A DNA stretch of 6,333 nucleotides. Source: Dysgonamonadaceae bacterium (GTDB taxonomy: Bacteria > Bacteroidota > Bacteroidia > Bacteroidales > Azobacteroidaceae). The translations under genes were made by a program, and so were the position numbers. The notes below the pieces were generated by a model that saw only the letters and a program-made list of their open reading frames with translations, made no database searches and had not been told where the DNA came from. The stretch is from assembly GCA_031287395.1 (NCBI GenBank), contig JAITTA010000279.1, positions 1-6,333 of the forward strand, in the 5' to 3' direction. Shown piece after piece: positions 1 to 6,333 of this stretch; within the stretch, counting starts at the first letter, position 1; every line of letters begins with the position of its first letter.

Positions 1-28
1 TAAATTTCATAAAACAGTTATTAATTAT

Positions 29-112
29 TTAGGAAGACTTCATCATGCGATAATGCGGTTCGTGAGAAATGCATTCGGGATTAGCGGGGCAGTTCGGATT
101 GTGTACTTTCAT
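29..112 (-). CDS. Doubtful 27-residue small ORF
   Basis: An ATG at 112-110 opens a 27-codon frame ending in TAA at 31-29. The peptide starts MKVHNPNCPANPEC, has two Cys, three His and three Pro, and ends in a basic/Ser tail; I do not recognise it. Two things make it worth listing. The frame coincides with an island of higher GC inside very AT-rich DNA, and the ATG sits in an A/T-rich leader (CCAAAT just before it), as is usual for Bacteroidota starts. Against it are the tiny size, the lack of a clear TTTG/TAnnTTTG promoter upstream, and its place just beyond a strong terminator. It could be a small protein, the remnant of a decayed gene, or chance. Confidence 0.2.
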   Translation of the reverse strand: MKVHNPNCPANPECISHEPHYRMMKSS

Positions 113-196
113 ATTTGGACTATATTTAATTTAAAGATTACAAATTTTCATGGTAATTTTATGCAAATTAAAAGAAGCCCTATTAATAAAACTATT

Positions 197-249
197 AAAA
201 AAACAATTAATCCGGGAAAAATTTGATTTTAATTTTTTCCCGGATTAAT
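197..249 (-). terminator. Intrinsic terminator of the GH123 gene
   Basis: Two perfect 16-base arms, 206-221 (ATTAATCCGGGAAAAA) and 234-249, enclose a 12-base loop. Read on the minus strand the hairpin begins 4 bases after the TAG stop of the hydrolase and is followed by TG and then seven T (positions 203-197), the normal form of a Rho-independent terminator. On the plus strand no T-run follows the hairpin, so it should act mainly on leftward transcription. The strong terminator directly after the last codon supports 254 as the true end of the hydrolase gene, and so supports reading the two parts of that gene as one transcription unit. Confidence 0.87.
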
Positions 250-253
250 AATT

Positions 254-2029
254 CTACCTTGCCAATTCATTCATCAGCCTGTTTGCTTTTTCTACCAAAG
301 CATCACAGGATTCTTCCGGTTCCGGGAGTTTATTAAAACGGTGCAGTAAATCATCTATCTTAGCCAAGCCGGCCTTCGCTTTTACGTCATCCGATTTAGA
401 AAATTCTTTCCTCAAAATACGCAGTTTTTCTACGCCCTGCATCCCTTCCAACAGCCTTTCGAACCGGATTGAACTCCGGTTTTCAGGATAAACGATGTTG
501 GTATCTCCTGCGGGCCAGGCCCTGAATCTTGTGTCCAGTAACGGATTTTCTACCCATGAGTTATAAGCCCATCTTAAGAAACCATCGAAACCGGCAGCCA
601 CAGAAAACCAGATGGCATAAGCCGATTCGGCGGGAGGAGAAAAAGTGAAAGTATTCGGAAATTTATCACTGCAACAAACATAATACGTAGTTATCAATCC
701 GTTTTCTTTGCGATATTTCAAATCTTCAGGTTCGACAGTTGCTCAATAAGCCACGCTGATATCCTTCAAAAAAGGATATTCTTTATAACTTTTATGATTG
801 TCGGCAAAAGCGATTCCTAGTTCAGGAGCGTATTTTTGTAAAAATCCGATCGTTGCTTTCATTGTTTCGGGATCACGTTCGTCCATAGCGATATTAGTGA
901 TATCCAACCAGGATTTTGCCTTCAGGTGTTCTTTAAAGTCCTTGATGAAAGGAATCCAGACGGATTCAAATACCGGTGTTCCGGGAACAGCCCGGATCGT
1001 TACCGTATCGTTTTTGGCCTCATCCCAATAATGTAATTCGTTATTCCATGGAATCATCGAATAACAATTGATCCCTTTATTTATACCAAGTTCCATCATC
1101 ATAGAGACCCACTTGTCAAATGCCGAGTATTCATACGACCAGGTACCATCTGCTTTTTTCGTCCAGAAGATCATGTCTGCATACCGGTCATAACATTGGC
1201 CGTTCCAGGGATCTTTATTGAGGTTGGCCGTAATCACTTTCTGACCGGCATCGGCCAGTCGTTTCATCAATGGACGTAACAACCCGAAATGTTCGTCACT
1301 CCAAACGGGAACCTGGTGCCAACGGGCAACCGAGGCAGGATGTTGCCATAAATCAAGATGAAACGGCCATTCGGAAGGAGGGGTGAGTGTTTTGTCCAGT
1401 ACTTCAACCTGTAAATTGAGATCTTTTTTCAGGGATTTCCCGTTTATTTTTGCATACAAAGTTATTTTTCCTTTATAAATACCGGTAGCCACATCCCGTG
1501 GGACATCAATCGTAATCCATACCGGACGGACAGAATTAGCTTCCAGATCCATGCACCCGATATGATCAAGAACATCGGCGGAAAGCGAGGATGCAAAATT
1601 CTCCGGTTTACGATACCCGCAACCTCCGGCAAATTCATCGGTCATCGTATAACGTACAAAATGAGGCTGTACACAAGAATCGGGAATAAAATTTTTCCCT
1701 GCTTTCAGAGCGGAAACTTCAAACTCCACCTGCTTCACTTCTTCAGTCGCCCACAAAACCAACTGGGAAGATATGCGTTCTCCTTTCCAGGCAATTCCTT
1801 CCCAGTACTTAAGGTTTTCTCTGAAATTCGGAGCAACCTGTTTCTCATACCTTGTATCGATACTGCCGAAAGAAAAATTCAACCCCGGTTTTACGTTTTC
1901 CCAACTGGTTCCGGTTTTGTACGGATCAGGTAATTCTTTATATGTTGAACATGTTTTTTCGGGACGAGACTGAGAACACGCAACAATTACCATCGATAAA
2001 AATGAAATTAAAAATACTTGTTTCATCAT
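254..2029 (-). pseudogene. GH123 (former DUF4091) lipoprotein glycosidase, interrupted by an in-frame TGA
   Basis: Secreted glycoside hydrolase of the GH123 type; characterised members release terminal beta-N-acetylgalactosamine from glycans. The exact substrate here is an inference. The frame begins with two Met codons (2029, 2026). A lipoprotein signal peptide follows: hydrophobic residues 5-17 and lipobox IVAC with Cys18 as the lipidated residue. Residues ~30-215 look like the N-terminal beta-sandwich. From ~220 the catalytic barrel begins (WPFHLDLWQHP at 221-231), and the adjacent Asp383-Glu384 in AMDERDP matches the Asp-Glu pair that GH123 enzymes use for substrate-assisted catalysis. 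Codon 429 is TGA (745-743). The same frame then continues for 162 codons with barrel-end sequence (TYYVCCSDKFPNTFTF, then FLRWAYNSW) to TAG at 256-254. The total of 591 codons fits the family as I recall it. A product ending at 428 would lack the end of the barrel and probably not fold. No ATG lies close after the TGA (the first possible start is a TTG at 721), so separate translation of the tail is unlikely. No SusC/D genes are visible nearby. Confidence 0.82.
743..745 (-). other. In-frame TGA stop inside the GH123 gene
   Basis: The codon sits between SVAY and ATVEPEDLKYRK in one unbroken frame: base 745 and the later codon start at 721 are 24 bases apart, so this is a substitution-type stop and not a frameshift. 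Sense codons one step away are GGA (Gly), CGA and AGA (Arg), TTA (Leu), TCA (Ser), TGG (Trp) and TGC/TGT (Cys). Gly is my guess for the original residue. rimP, nusA and infB contain no in-frame TGA, so the standard code applies. Confidence 0.9.
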
Positions 2030-2082
2030 TATTTCTTTATTTCGTTATATGTTGCGAAGTTAATATTTTTAAAGGTCAAGAA

Positions 2083-2110
2083 CAAAGTTAAACCGCATTT
2101 TACCTCAAAA
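2083..2110 (-). promoter_or_regulatory. Candidate promoter of the GH123 gene
   Basis: On the minus strand, TAACTTTG (2090-2083) is an exact match to the Bacteroidota -7 element TAnnTTTG and lies 53 bases before the first ATG. The nearest TTTG that could serve as the -33 element is at 2109-2106, only 15 bases away. That is short against the usual 19-20, so this is a plausible but imperfect promoter. Confidence 0.38.
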
Positions 2111-2209
2111 ATAGGATTTCGGATTCCTGAGGTTGGTTTGTTTAATCGTCACTTTCTGCAGGCTTGCTCTTTGGCTTCCTGTTCGGGATTGTCCGGAGAA
2201 CCTGTTGAA

Positions 2210-2233
2210 AATTCTATTCCATAAAATAGAATT
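2210..2233. repeat. Perfect AT-rich inverted repeat, 9-base arms
   Basis: AATTCTATT (2210-2218) and AATAGAATT (2225-2233) are exact reverse complements around a 6-base loop, CCATAA. It lies between the two divergent promoters, about 55 bases upstream of the rimP -33 element. A T-rich stretch follows on the plus strand only after about 20 bases, so it is not a standard terminator. It could be a binding site for a dimeric regulator or simple AT-rich chance structure. Confidence 0.4.
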
Positions 2234-2288
2234 GTATAGGATTCTTTAACTTTTTTTAACTTATCATACCTCGAAAAACCCTTGATAA

Positions 2289-2320
2289 TTTGGGAGGTAG
2301 AATAATTTTTCGTAATTTTG
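2289..2320 (+). promoter_or_regulatory. Promoter of the rimP-nusA-infB operon
   Basis: TTTG at 2289-2292 and TAATTTTG at 2313-2320 match the Bacteroidota sigma-ABfr consensus (TTTG, then TAnnTTTG) with a 20-base spacer. Transcription would start a few bases after 2320, giving a leader of about 60 bases before the RimP start codon. This placing also means that the in-frame ATG at 2322 would be at or before the first transcribed base, which supports the later start at 2385. Confidence 0.78.
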
Positions 2321-2334
2321 CATGCGAATTAAAA

Positions 2335-2365
2335 GGAGGAAGGGGGCGACTAGTCCCCTTCTTTC
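2335..2365 (+). promoter_or_regulatory. Stem-loop in the rimP leader
   Basis: Positions 2339-2345 (GAAGGGG) pair exactly with 2355-2361 (CCCCTTC) around a 9-base loop. Four more pairs, two of them G-T, extend the stem out to 2335/2365. The 5' arm lies inside a purine run that includes AAAAGGAGGA (2331-2340), a near-perfect anti-16S match, but it is about 45 bases from the start codon and so is not a normal ribosome binding site. There is no T-run after the stem, so it is not a terminator. It may protect the mRNA 5' end or take part in control of the operon; both are inference. Confidence 0.55.
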
Positions 2366-2384
2366 GTTCCGTAAGTTCATAAAA

Positions 2385-2852
2385 ATGATTGATAAAAGTA
2401 CCGTACAACAACACGTAGAGGAATATCTGAAAGAATCCGATATTTTTTTGGTAGATATTGAAATCAGACCGGGAAATATTATTTCCGTCGAAATCGATCA
2501 TGACAAAGGTATTTCCATTGATGATTGTGTTGTTTTGACAAAATACATCGAGTCAAAATTAGATCGTAACATAGAGGATTATGAGTTGGAAGTAGGATCG
2601 GCAGGAATCTCCCAACCTTTTAAAATTTTACGCCAATACATCAAAAATATTGGTAACGAGGTAGAACTTTTGACAAAAGTAGGGAAAAAACAAACCGGGA
2701 TTTTAAAAGATGCCAATGAAAACGGTATAATTCTGACTATTGAGAAGCAGGAAAAACCGGAAGGAGCTAAACGGAAAATCACGGTCGAAGAAGACCTGGA
2801 TTTCAAATACGAAGAAATTAAATACACAAAATATTCAATCAGATTCAAGTAA
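2385..2852 (+). CDS. rimP: Ribosome maturation factor RimP
   Basis: RimP is a cytoplasmic protein that binds the 30S subunit during assembly and helps its final maturation. The 155-residue product shows the two usual parts: an N-terminal alpha/beta domain (about 1-80) with the conserved stretch LEVGSAGISQPFK at 68-80, the Bacteroidota version of the LEVSSPG motif, and a C-terminal SH3-like domain (about 81-155) ending EEIKYTKYSIRF. The frame is open back to an ATG at 2322, but I choose 2385 for three reasons: the extra 21 residues are basic and unlike the family, 155 is the usual length in Bacteroidota as I recall it, and the predicted promoter ends at 2320. The start lies in the A-rich context TCATAAAAATG with no Shine-Dalgarno at normal distance. 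It is the first gene of the operon and ends 6 bases before nusA. Confidence 0.95.
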   Translation: MIDKSTVQQHVEEYLKESDIFLVDIEIRPGNIISVEIDHDKGISIDDCVVLTKYIESKLDRNIEDYELEVGSAGISQPFKILRQYIKNIGNEVELLTKVGKKQTGILKDANENGIILTIEKQEKPEGAKRKITVEEDLDFKYEEIKYTKYSIRFK

Positions 2853-2858
2853 AAACTT

Positions 2859-4112
2859 ATGGCGAAGAAACAAGAAACGGTTAGCATGATCGATACGTTT
2901 GCCGAATTTAAAGAATTAAAAAACATTGATCGTACAACATTAATCAGTGTATTGGAAGAAGCTTTTCGAAATGTGATCAGCAAAATGTTCGGTTCCGACG
3001 AAAACTACGATATCATTATCAATCCGGATAAAGGAGACTTTGAAATCTGGAGAAATCGTGAAGTCGTGGCGGATGATGATCTGGAAGATCCTAACCTGCA
3101 AATATCGTTGACGGAAGCCCGGAAAATCGGAGAAGATTATGAAATCGGAGAAGAAATCACCGATGAAGTGAATTTTGCTGGATTCGGACGCCGTGCCGTG
3201 TTGAATCTGCGCCAGGCTTTGGCTTCCAAAATCCTGGAACTTCAAAAAGACAATTTATATAATAAATACAAAGACCGGGTAGGGCAGATTGTCGCTGCCG
3301 AAGTGTATCAGATCTGGAAAAAAGAAATCCTTTTGCTGGACGATGAAGAAAATGAACTGATTCTTCCGAAAACGGAGCAAATCCCCGGAGACTTCTTCCG
3401 TAAGAACGAAACGGCTCGTGCTGTCGTTGTGAAAGTGGACAACCAGAATAATAACCCCAAGATTATCCTTTCCCGGACATCGAATCTTTTCATGCAACGT
3501 CTGTTTGAACTGGAAGTGCCGGAAATTCATGACGGTTTGATTACAATCAAACGGATTGCCCGTATTCCCGGAGAAAGAGCTAAAGTTGCAGTCGAATCGT
3601 ACGATGACCGTATTGATCCGGTGGGAGCCTGTGTCGGAATGAAAGGAGCACGGATCCATGGAATTGTCCGTGAATTGAGAAACGAAAACATCGACGTGAT
3701 TAACTATACAAACAATACGGCATTGTTTATTCAACGCGCCCTCAGTCCGGCTAAAATCTCCTCCATTAAAATACACGAAGGAGAAAAAAGGGCAGAAGTA
3801 TTTCTTCGTCCGGAAGAAGTATCCCTGGCAATCGGGAAAGGCGGGTTGAACATTAAGCTGGCCAGTATGCTGACTGAATACACTATCGATGTATTTCGTG
3901 ATATTGATGTCGATGGTGAAGATATTTATCTGGATGAGTTCAGTGACGAAATCGAAAGCTGGGTCATTGAAGCGCTGAAAAACATTGGTTGTTATACCGC
4001 GAAAAATGTCTTGGCATTGAGTCGCGAAGAAATTATGGAAAAGGCTGACCTGGAAGAAAATACAGTCAATGAAATCTTCGAGATCCTTCAAGCTGAATTT
4101 GAAGACGAATAA
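2859..4112 (+). CDS. nusA: Transcription termination/antitermination factor NusA
   Basis: NusA binds RNA polymerase and nascent RNA and influences pausing, intrinsic and Rho-dependent termination, and antitermination of rRNA operons. The 417 residues show the standard order: an N-terminal polymerase-binding domain (about 1-130), an S1 domain (about 138-205, from DRVGQIVAAEVY to KIILSRTS), KH1 (about 230-290) with the GMKG loop at 260-263, and KH2 (about 300-350) with GKGG at 326-329. The acidic tail (about 360-417, IGCYTAKNVLALSREEI) looks like a single helix-hairpin-helix-type unit. This is shorter than E. coli NusA (495 residues), which has two acidic C-terminal repeats, and fits the Bacteroidota form. 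The ATG at 2859 follows the rimP stop after 6 bases. The stop is TAA, and 26 bases separate it from infB. Confidence 0.97.
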   Translation: MAKKQETVSMIDTFAEFKELKNIDRTTLISVLEEAFRNVISKMFGSDENYDIIINPDKGDFEIWRNREVVADDDLEDPNLQISLTEARKIGEDYEIGEEITDEVNFAGFGRRAVLNLRQALASKILELQKDNLYNKYKDRVGQIVAAEVYQIWKKEILLLDDEENELILPKTEQIPGDFFRKNETARAVVVKVDNQNNNPKIILSRTSNLFMQRLFELEVPEIHDGLITIKRIARIPGERAKVAVESYDDRIDPVGACVGMKGARIHGIVRELRNENIDVINYTNNTALFIQRALSPAKISSIKIHEGEKRAEVFLRPEEVSLAIGKGGLNIKLASMLTEYTIDVFRDIDVDGEDIYLDEFSDEIESWVIEALKNIGCYTAKNVLALSREEIMEKADLEENTVNEIFEILQAEFEDE

Positions 4113-4138
4113 AAATATACGATTCTGAAAACGAATAT

Positions 4139-6333
4139 ATGGCCATAAGATTAATAAAAGTTACAAGGGATTTGAATGTAGGATTAACCACTGTTGTGGA
4201 ATTCCTTCATAAAAAGGGGTTTGCCATTGAAGCCAACCCCAATACAAAAATCGGGGATACGGAATACGAACTGCTGGTGAAGGAATTCAGTAAAGATAAA
4301 AATCTGAAAATCGAATCCGAAAAATTCAGTCAGGAACGTCACCATAAAGAAAAAAAGGAGACCGTTGCCGTTGAAGGTTATAAAGAGAAAAAAGTGGAGG
4401 AAATCAAAACTGAAATTCCTGAAGAATTCAAACCGAAGTTTGTAACTAAAGGGAAAATAGATCTTGACAACCTGAATGCAAGAAAACCTGCTCAGGAAAT
4501 ACCTCACGAAGAAGAACCAATTGCAACGCCGGCGCCTGTGGAGGAAGAGCGCCTTCCACTTCCTGAAGTAGAACCGGAAAAAATTCCTGTTCCAGAAGAA
4601 GAGGAATATCAGGAACCGGAAAGGACTGAGATTTCTGAATCTGAAGAAGACCATTTAGAAGAAGATTTCGAAAATTCCGAAGAAGAAATTGAGGAGGAAA
4701 AAGGTGAAGAAGATTTTGTTGAAAATAGTCTTGAGAACACCATTGAAGAAGAAAAAGAAAATAAGGTTTTTCGCCTGAACAGACCGACATTCGAATCGAA
4801 TATCAAAGTGAGAGGAATGATAGACCTTTCATCCATCAATCAGTCTACCCGCCCCAAAAAGAAATCCAAAGAAGAAAAAAGAAAAGAACGGGCGGAAAGA
4901 GATAAGAAAGTTTTGACTGTTGATATCAAAAAAGTCGCTCAGGAAGAAGAAAAAGAATCCAAAAAAGAGAAACCGACTCTTCTTAAAAAAACCGATCCCG
5001 GTTATGAGGACTCAAAAAAGAAGAAAAGAAATCGTATCAAACGGGAAAAAGTAGATATCGAAAAAGGTGCTTCTGTAGGAAAAAATGATAATTTCCGTCT
5101 GAAACTTCGGAAACCTAACAAGGTCGAAGTCAGTGAAGAAGATGTACAAAAACAAATCAAAGAAACGCTGGCCCGTTTGACAAATAAGGGACAGAAAAAA
5201 GGAGCAAAATACCGCCGTGAAAAACGGGAAGCCATTTCTCAACGCCAAAACGAGCAGTATGAAATGGAAGAAATGCAAAGTAAGACAATCAAATTAACGG
5301 AATTCGTAACTGCCAACGACCTGGCAAATATGATGAACGTGCCGGTAGTCCAAATCATTTCTACATGTATGAGTATTGGTATCATGGTATCAATAAATCA
5401 ACGTCTGGATGCGGAAACCATCAATATTGTCGCTGAAGAATTCGGATTCAAAACCGAATACGTCAGCGCCGAAGTAGTCGAAGCAATCTCCGAAGAAGAA
5501 GACTCCGAAGGAGATCTGGTGGCTCGTCCTCCTATTGTTACGGTAATGGGACACGTGGATCACGGTAAAACATCCCTTTTGGATAATATCCGTAAATCGA
5601 ATGTTATTGCCGGAGAAGCCGGAGGAATTACGCAACATATTGGGGCTTACAATGTAGAACTCCCGGACGAAAGACACATCACGTTCCTCGATACACCGGG
5701 ACACGAGGCGTTCACCGCTATGCGTGCCCGCGGAGCCAGTGTAACAGACATCGCTATCATCATTGTTGCCGCCGACGACAGTGTAATGCCTCAAACCATT
5801 GAAGCAATCAACCATGCTTCTGCAGCAGGAGTCCCAATGGTATTCGCGATCAATAAAATTGATAAACCGGGAGCAAATCCTGAAAAAATCAAAGAAACCC
5901 TGGCCGGTATGAATTACCTGGTCGAAGACTGGGGAGGAAAATACCAGTCGCAGGACATTTCAGCCAAGCAGGGTCAAGGAGTCAAGGAGTTACTGGAAAA
6001 AGTCTTACTCGAAGCTGAATTACTGGATTTGAAAGCAAACCCTCAAAGACGTGCCGTAGGTTCTGTCATAGAATCTTCCCTTGATAAAGGACGAGGATAT
6101 GTTGTGACGGTACTGGTACAGAACGGAACCCTTAAAATGGGTGATATTGTCCTTGCCGGAACAAATTTTGGTCGTGTGAAAGCCATGTTTAACGAACGTA
6201 ATCAACGAATCACTGAGGCCGGACCTTCCGAACCGGCGCTCATTCTCGGTTTGAACGGAGCTCCCACTGCCGGAGATTCTTTCCATGTATTGGAAACCGA
6301 ACAGGAGGCTCGTGAAATTACCAACAAACGGGA
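4139..6333 (+). CDS. infB: Translation initiation factor IF2, 3' end outside the window
   Basis: IF2 is the GTPase that brings initiator tRNA to the 30S subunit and promotes joining of the 50S subunit. The frame from ATG 4139 is open for 731 codons to the window edge; full Bacteroidota IF2 is about 1000 residues as I recall, so roughly a quarter is missing. An IF2_N helical domain covers about 1-52 (MAIRLIKVTRDLNVG). A low-complexity linker (about 53-380) follows, very acidic at 152-207 and Lys/Arg-rich at 239-305 and 346-364. A second IF2_N-like domain is at about 383-437 (KLTEFVTANDLANMMNVP). The G domain starts near 465 with all motifs: GHVDHGKT 471-478, GGITQH 495-500, DTPGHEAF 518-525, NKID 572-575 and SAK 608-610. 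Domain II begins about 638. Missing are the rest of domain II, domain III and the fMet-tRNA-binding C2 domain. The start sits in an AT-rich context 26 bases after nusA, so it is probably co-transcribed. Confidence 0.97.
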   Translation, partial: MAIRLIKVTRDLNVGLTTVVEFLHKKGFAIEANPNTKIGDTEYELLVKEFSKDKNLKIESEKFSQERHHKEKKETVAVEGYKEKKVEEIKTEIPEEFKPKFVTKGKIDLDNLNARKPAQEIPHEEEPIATPAPVEEERLPLPEVEPEKIPVPEEEEYQEPERTEISESEEDHLEEDFENSEEEIEEEKGEEDFVENSLENTIEEEKENKVFRLNRPTFESNIKVRGMIDLSSINQSTRPKKKSKEEKRKERAERDKKVLTVDIKKVAQEEEKESKKEKPTLLKKTDPGYEDSKKKKRNRIKREKVDIEKGASVGKNDNFRLKLRKPNKVEVSEEDVQKQIKETLARLTNKGQKKGAKYRREKREAISQRQNEQYEMEEMQSKTIKLTEFVTANDLANMMNVPVVQIISTCMSIGIMVSINQRLDAETINIVAEEFGFKTEYVSAEVVEAISEEEDSEGDLVARPPIVTVMGHVDHGKTSLLDNIRKSNVIAGEAGGITQHIGAYNVELPDERHITFLDTPGHEAFTAMRARGASVTDIAIIIVAADDSVMPQTIEAINHASAAGVPMVFAINKIDKPGANPEKIKETLAGMNYLVEDWGGKYQSQDISAKQGQGVKELLEKVLLEAELLDLKANPQRRAVGSVIESSLDKGRGYVVTVLVQNGTLKMGDIVLAGTNFGRVKAMFNERNQRITEAGPSEPALILGLNGAPTAGDSFHVLETEQEAREITNKR

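Larger units (their letters stand above)
2030..2384. other. Divergent intergenic region between the GH123 gene and rimP
   Basis: This 355-base stretch holds no convincing gene. It separates divergently transcribed genes and should contain both promoters. I see a strong rimP promoter (2289-2320), a candidate minus-strand promoter (2083-2110), an imperfect hairpin at 2102-2133 (ACCTCA/TGAGGT), a perfect AT-rich hairpin at 2210-2233, and the rimP leader hairpin at 2335-2365. The short plus-strand open frames here have no family resemblance and no good start context. The middle part (about 2140-2210) is less AT-rich than its flanks and I cannot assign it a role. Confidence 0.6.

Noticed and set aside
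2..226. Open plus-strand frame entering from the left edge (74 codons to TGA)
   Set aside because: It runs into the terminator hairpin, its product is low in family-like features, and its last part is plain AT-rich sequence. Most likely it is a chance open frame, though a gene end from outside cannot be fully excluded.
254..721. Separate 155-residue gene starting at TTG 721
   Set aside because: It is in the same frame as the upstream part, starts only with TTG, has no start signals of its own and carries the end of the GH123 barrel, so it is the tail of the interrupted gene.
743..745. TGA as selenocysteine or as a reassigned codon
   Set aside because: I see no clear SECIS-like stem-loop directly after the TGA, and the position is not the GH123 active site. 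Over 1300 codons of rimP, nusA and infB contain no in-frame TGA, and Trp is written TGG, so a changed code (TGA as Trp or Gly) is not supported.
2102..2133. Imperfect hairpin ACCTCA/TGAGGT as a terminator
   Set aside because: The stem is short with unpaired bases, there is no solid T-run on either strand, and no gene ends nearby. I mention it only as part of the intergenic description.
2322..2384. N-terminal 21-residue extension of RimP from ATG 2322
   Set aside because: The ATG touches the predicted -7 element and would hardly be transcribed. The extra residues form a basic tail unlike the family, and they are encoded by the leader hairpin region.
3255..4091. 278-codon open frame antisense to nusA
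   Set aside because: It is a shadow of nusA codon usage: full overlap with a certain gene, Phe/Cys-rich composition and no family resemblance. The same holds for the other long antisense frames over nusA, infB and the hydrolase.
1..6333. tRNA, rRNA, CRISPR, insertion sequence or phage features
   Set aside because: No direct-repeat arrays, no transposase or integrase motifs and no tRNA-like cloverleaf were seen on either strand.

Overview
This window is a chromosomal segment from a member of the Bacteroidales (phylum Bacteroidota). Three things point there. The right half carries the rimP-nusA-infB order, with Bacteroidota-type proteins: a 155-residue RimP, a 417-residue NusA and an IF2 with a very long charged N-terminal extension. 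The promoter before rimP fits the TTTG / TAnnTTTG pattern of this phylum. Translation starts sit in A-rich leaders without a Shine-Dalgarno sequence at normal spacing. The closest genus cannot be fixed from the window; the RimP sequence reminds me most of Parabacteroides/Dysgonomonas-like lineages (recollection only).

Layout. Bases 1-253 are AT-rich, with one very small, doubtful minus-strand ORF (29-112) and a strong intrinsic terminator (197-249) facing left. From 2029 down to 254 on the minus strand lies a secreted lipoprotein of the GH123 / former DUF4091 glycoside hydrolase family. It is interrupted by one in-frame TGA (743-745), after which the reading frame and the family similarity continue to a normal TAG stop. 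The full frame is 591 codons, and the part before the TGA is 428. Bases 2030-2384 are a divergent intergenic region with a good promoter for rimP, a weaker candidate promoter for the hydrolase and several inverted repeats, one of them in the rimP leader. From 2385 to the right edge the plus strand carries rimP, nusA and infB with short gaps (6 and 26 bases). infB runs off the window after 731 codons.

How the genes work together. rimP (30S maturation), nusA (transcription elongation, termination and antitermination) and infB (initiation factor IF2) form the classic transcription/translation operon, most likely transcribed from the promoter at 2289-2320. The hydrolase is a separate, divergently transcribed gene of carbohydrate metabolism with no SusC/SusD-like partner in view.

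I see no undescribed multi-gene system here. The most notable points are the single nonsense codon in an otherwise intact GH123 gene, the structured rimP leader, and a repeated short motif in the IF2 linker.
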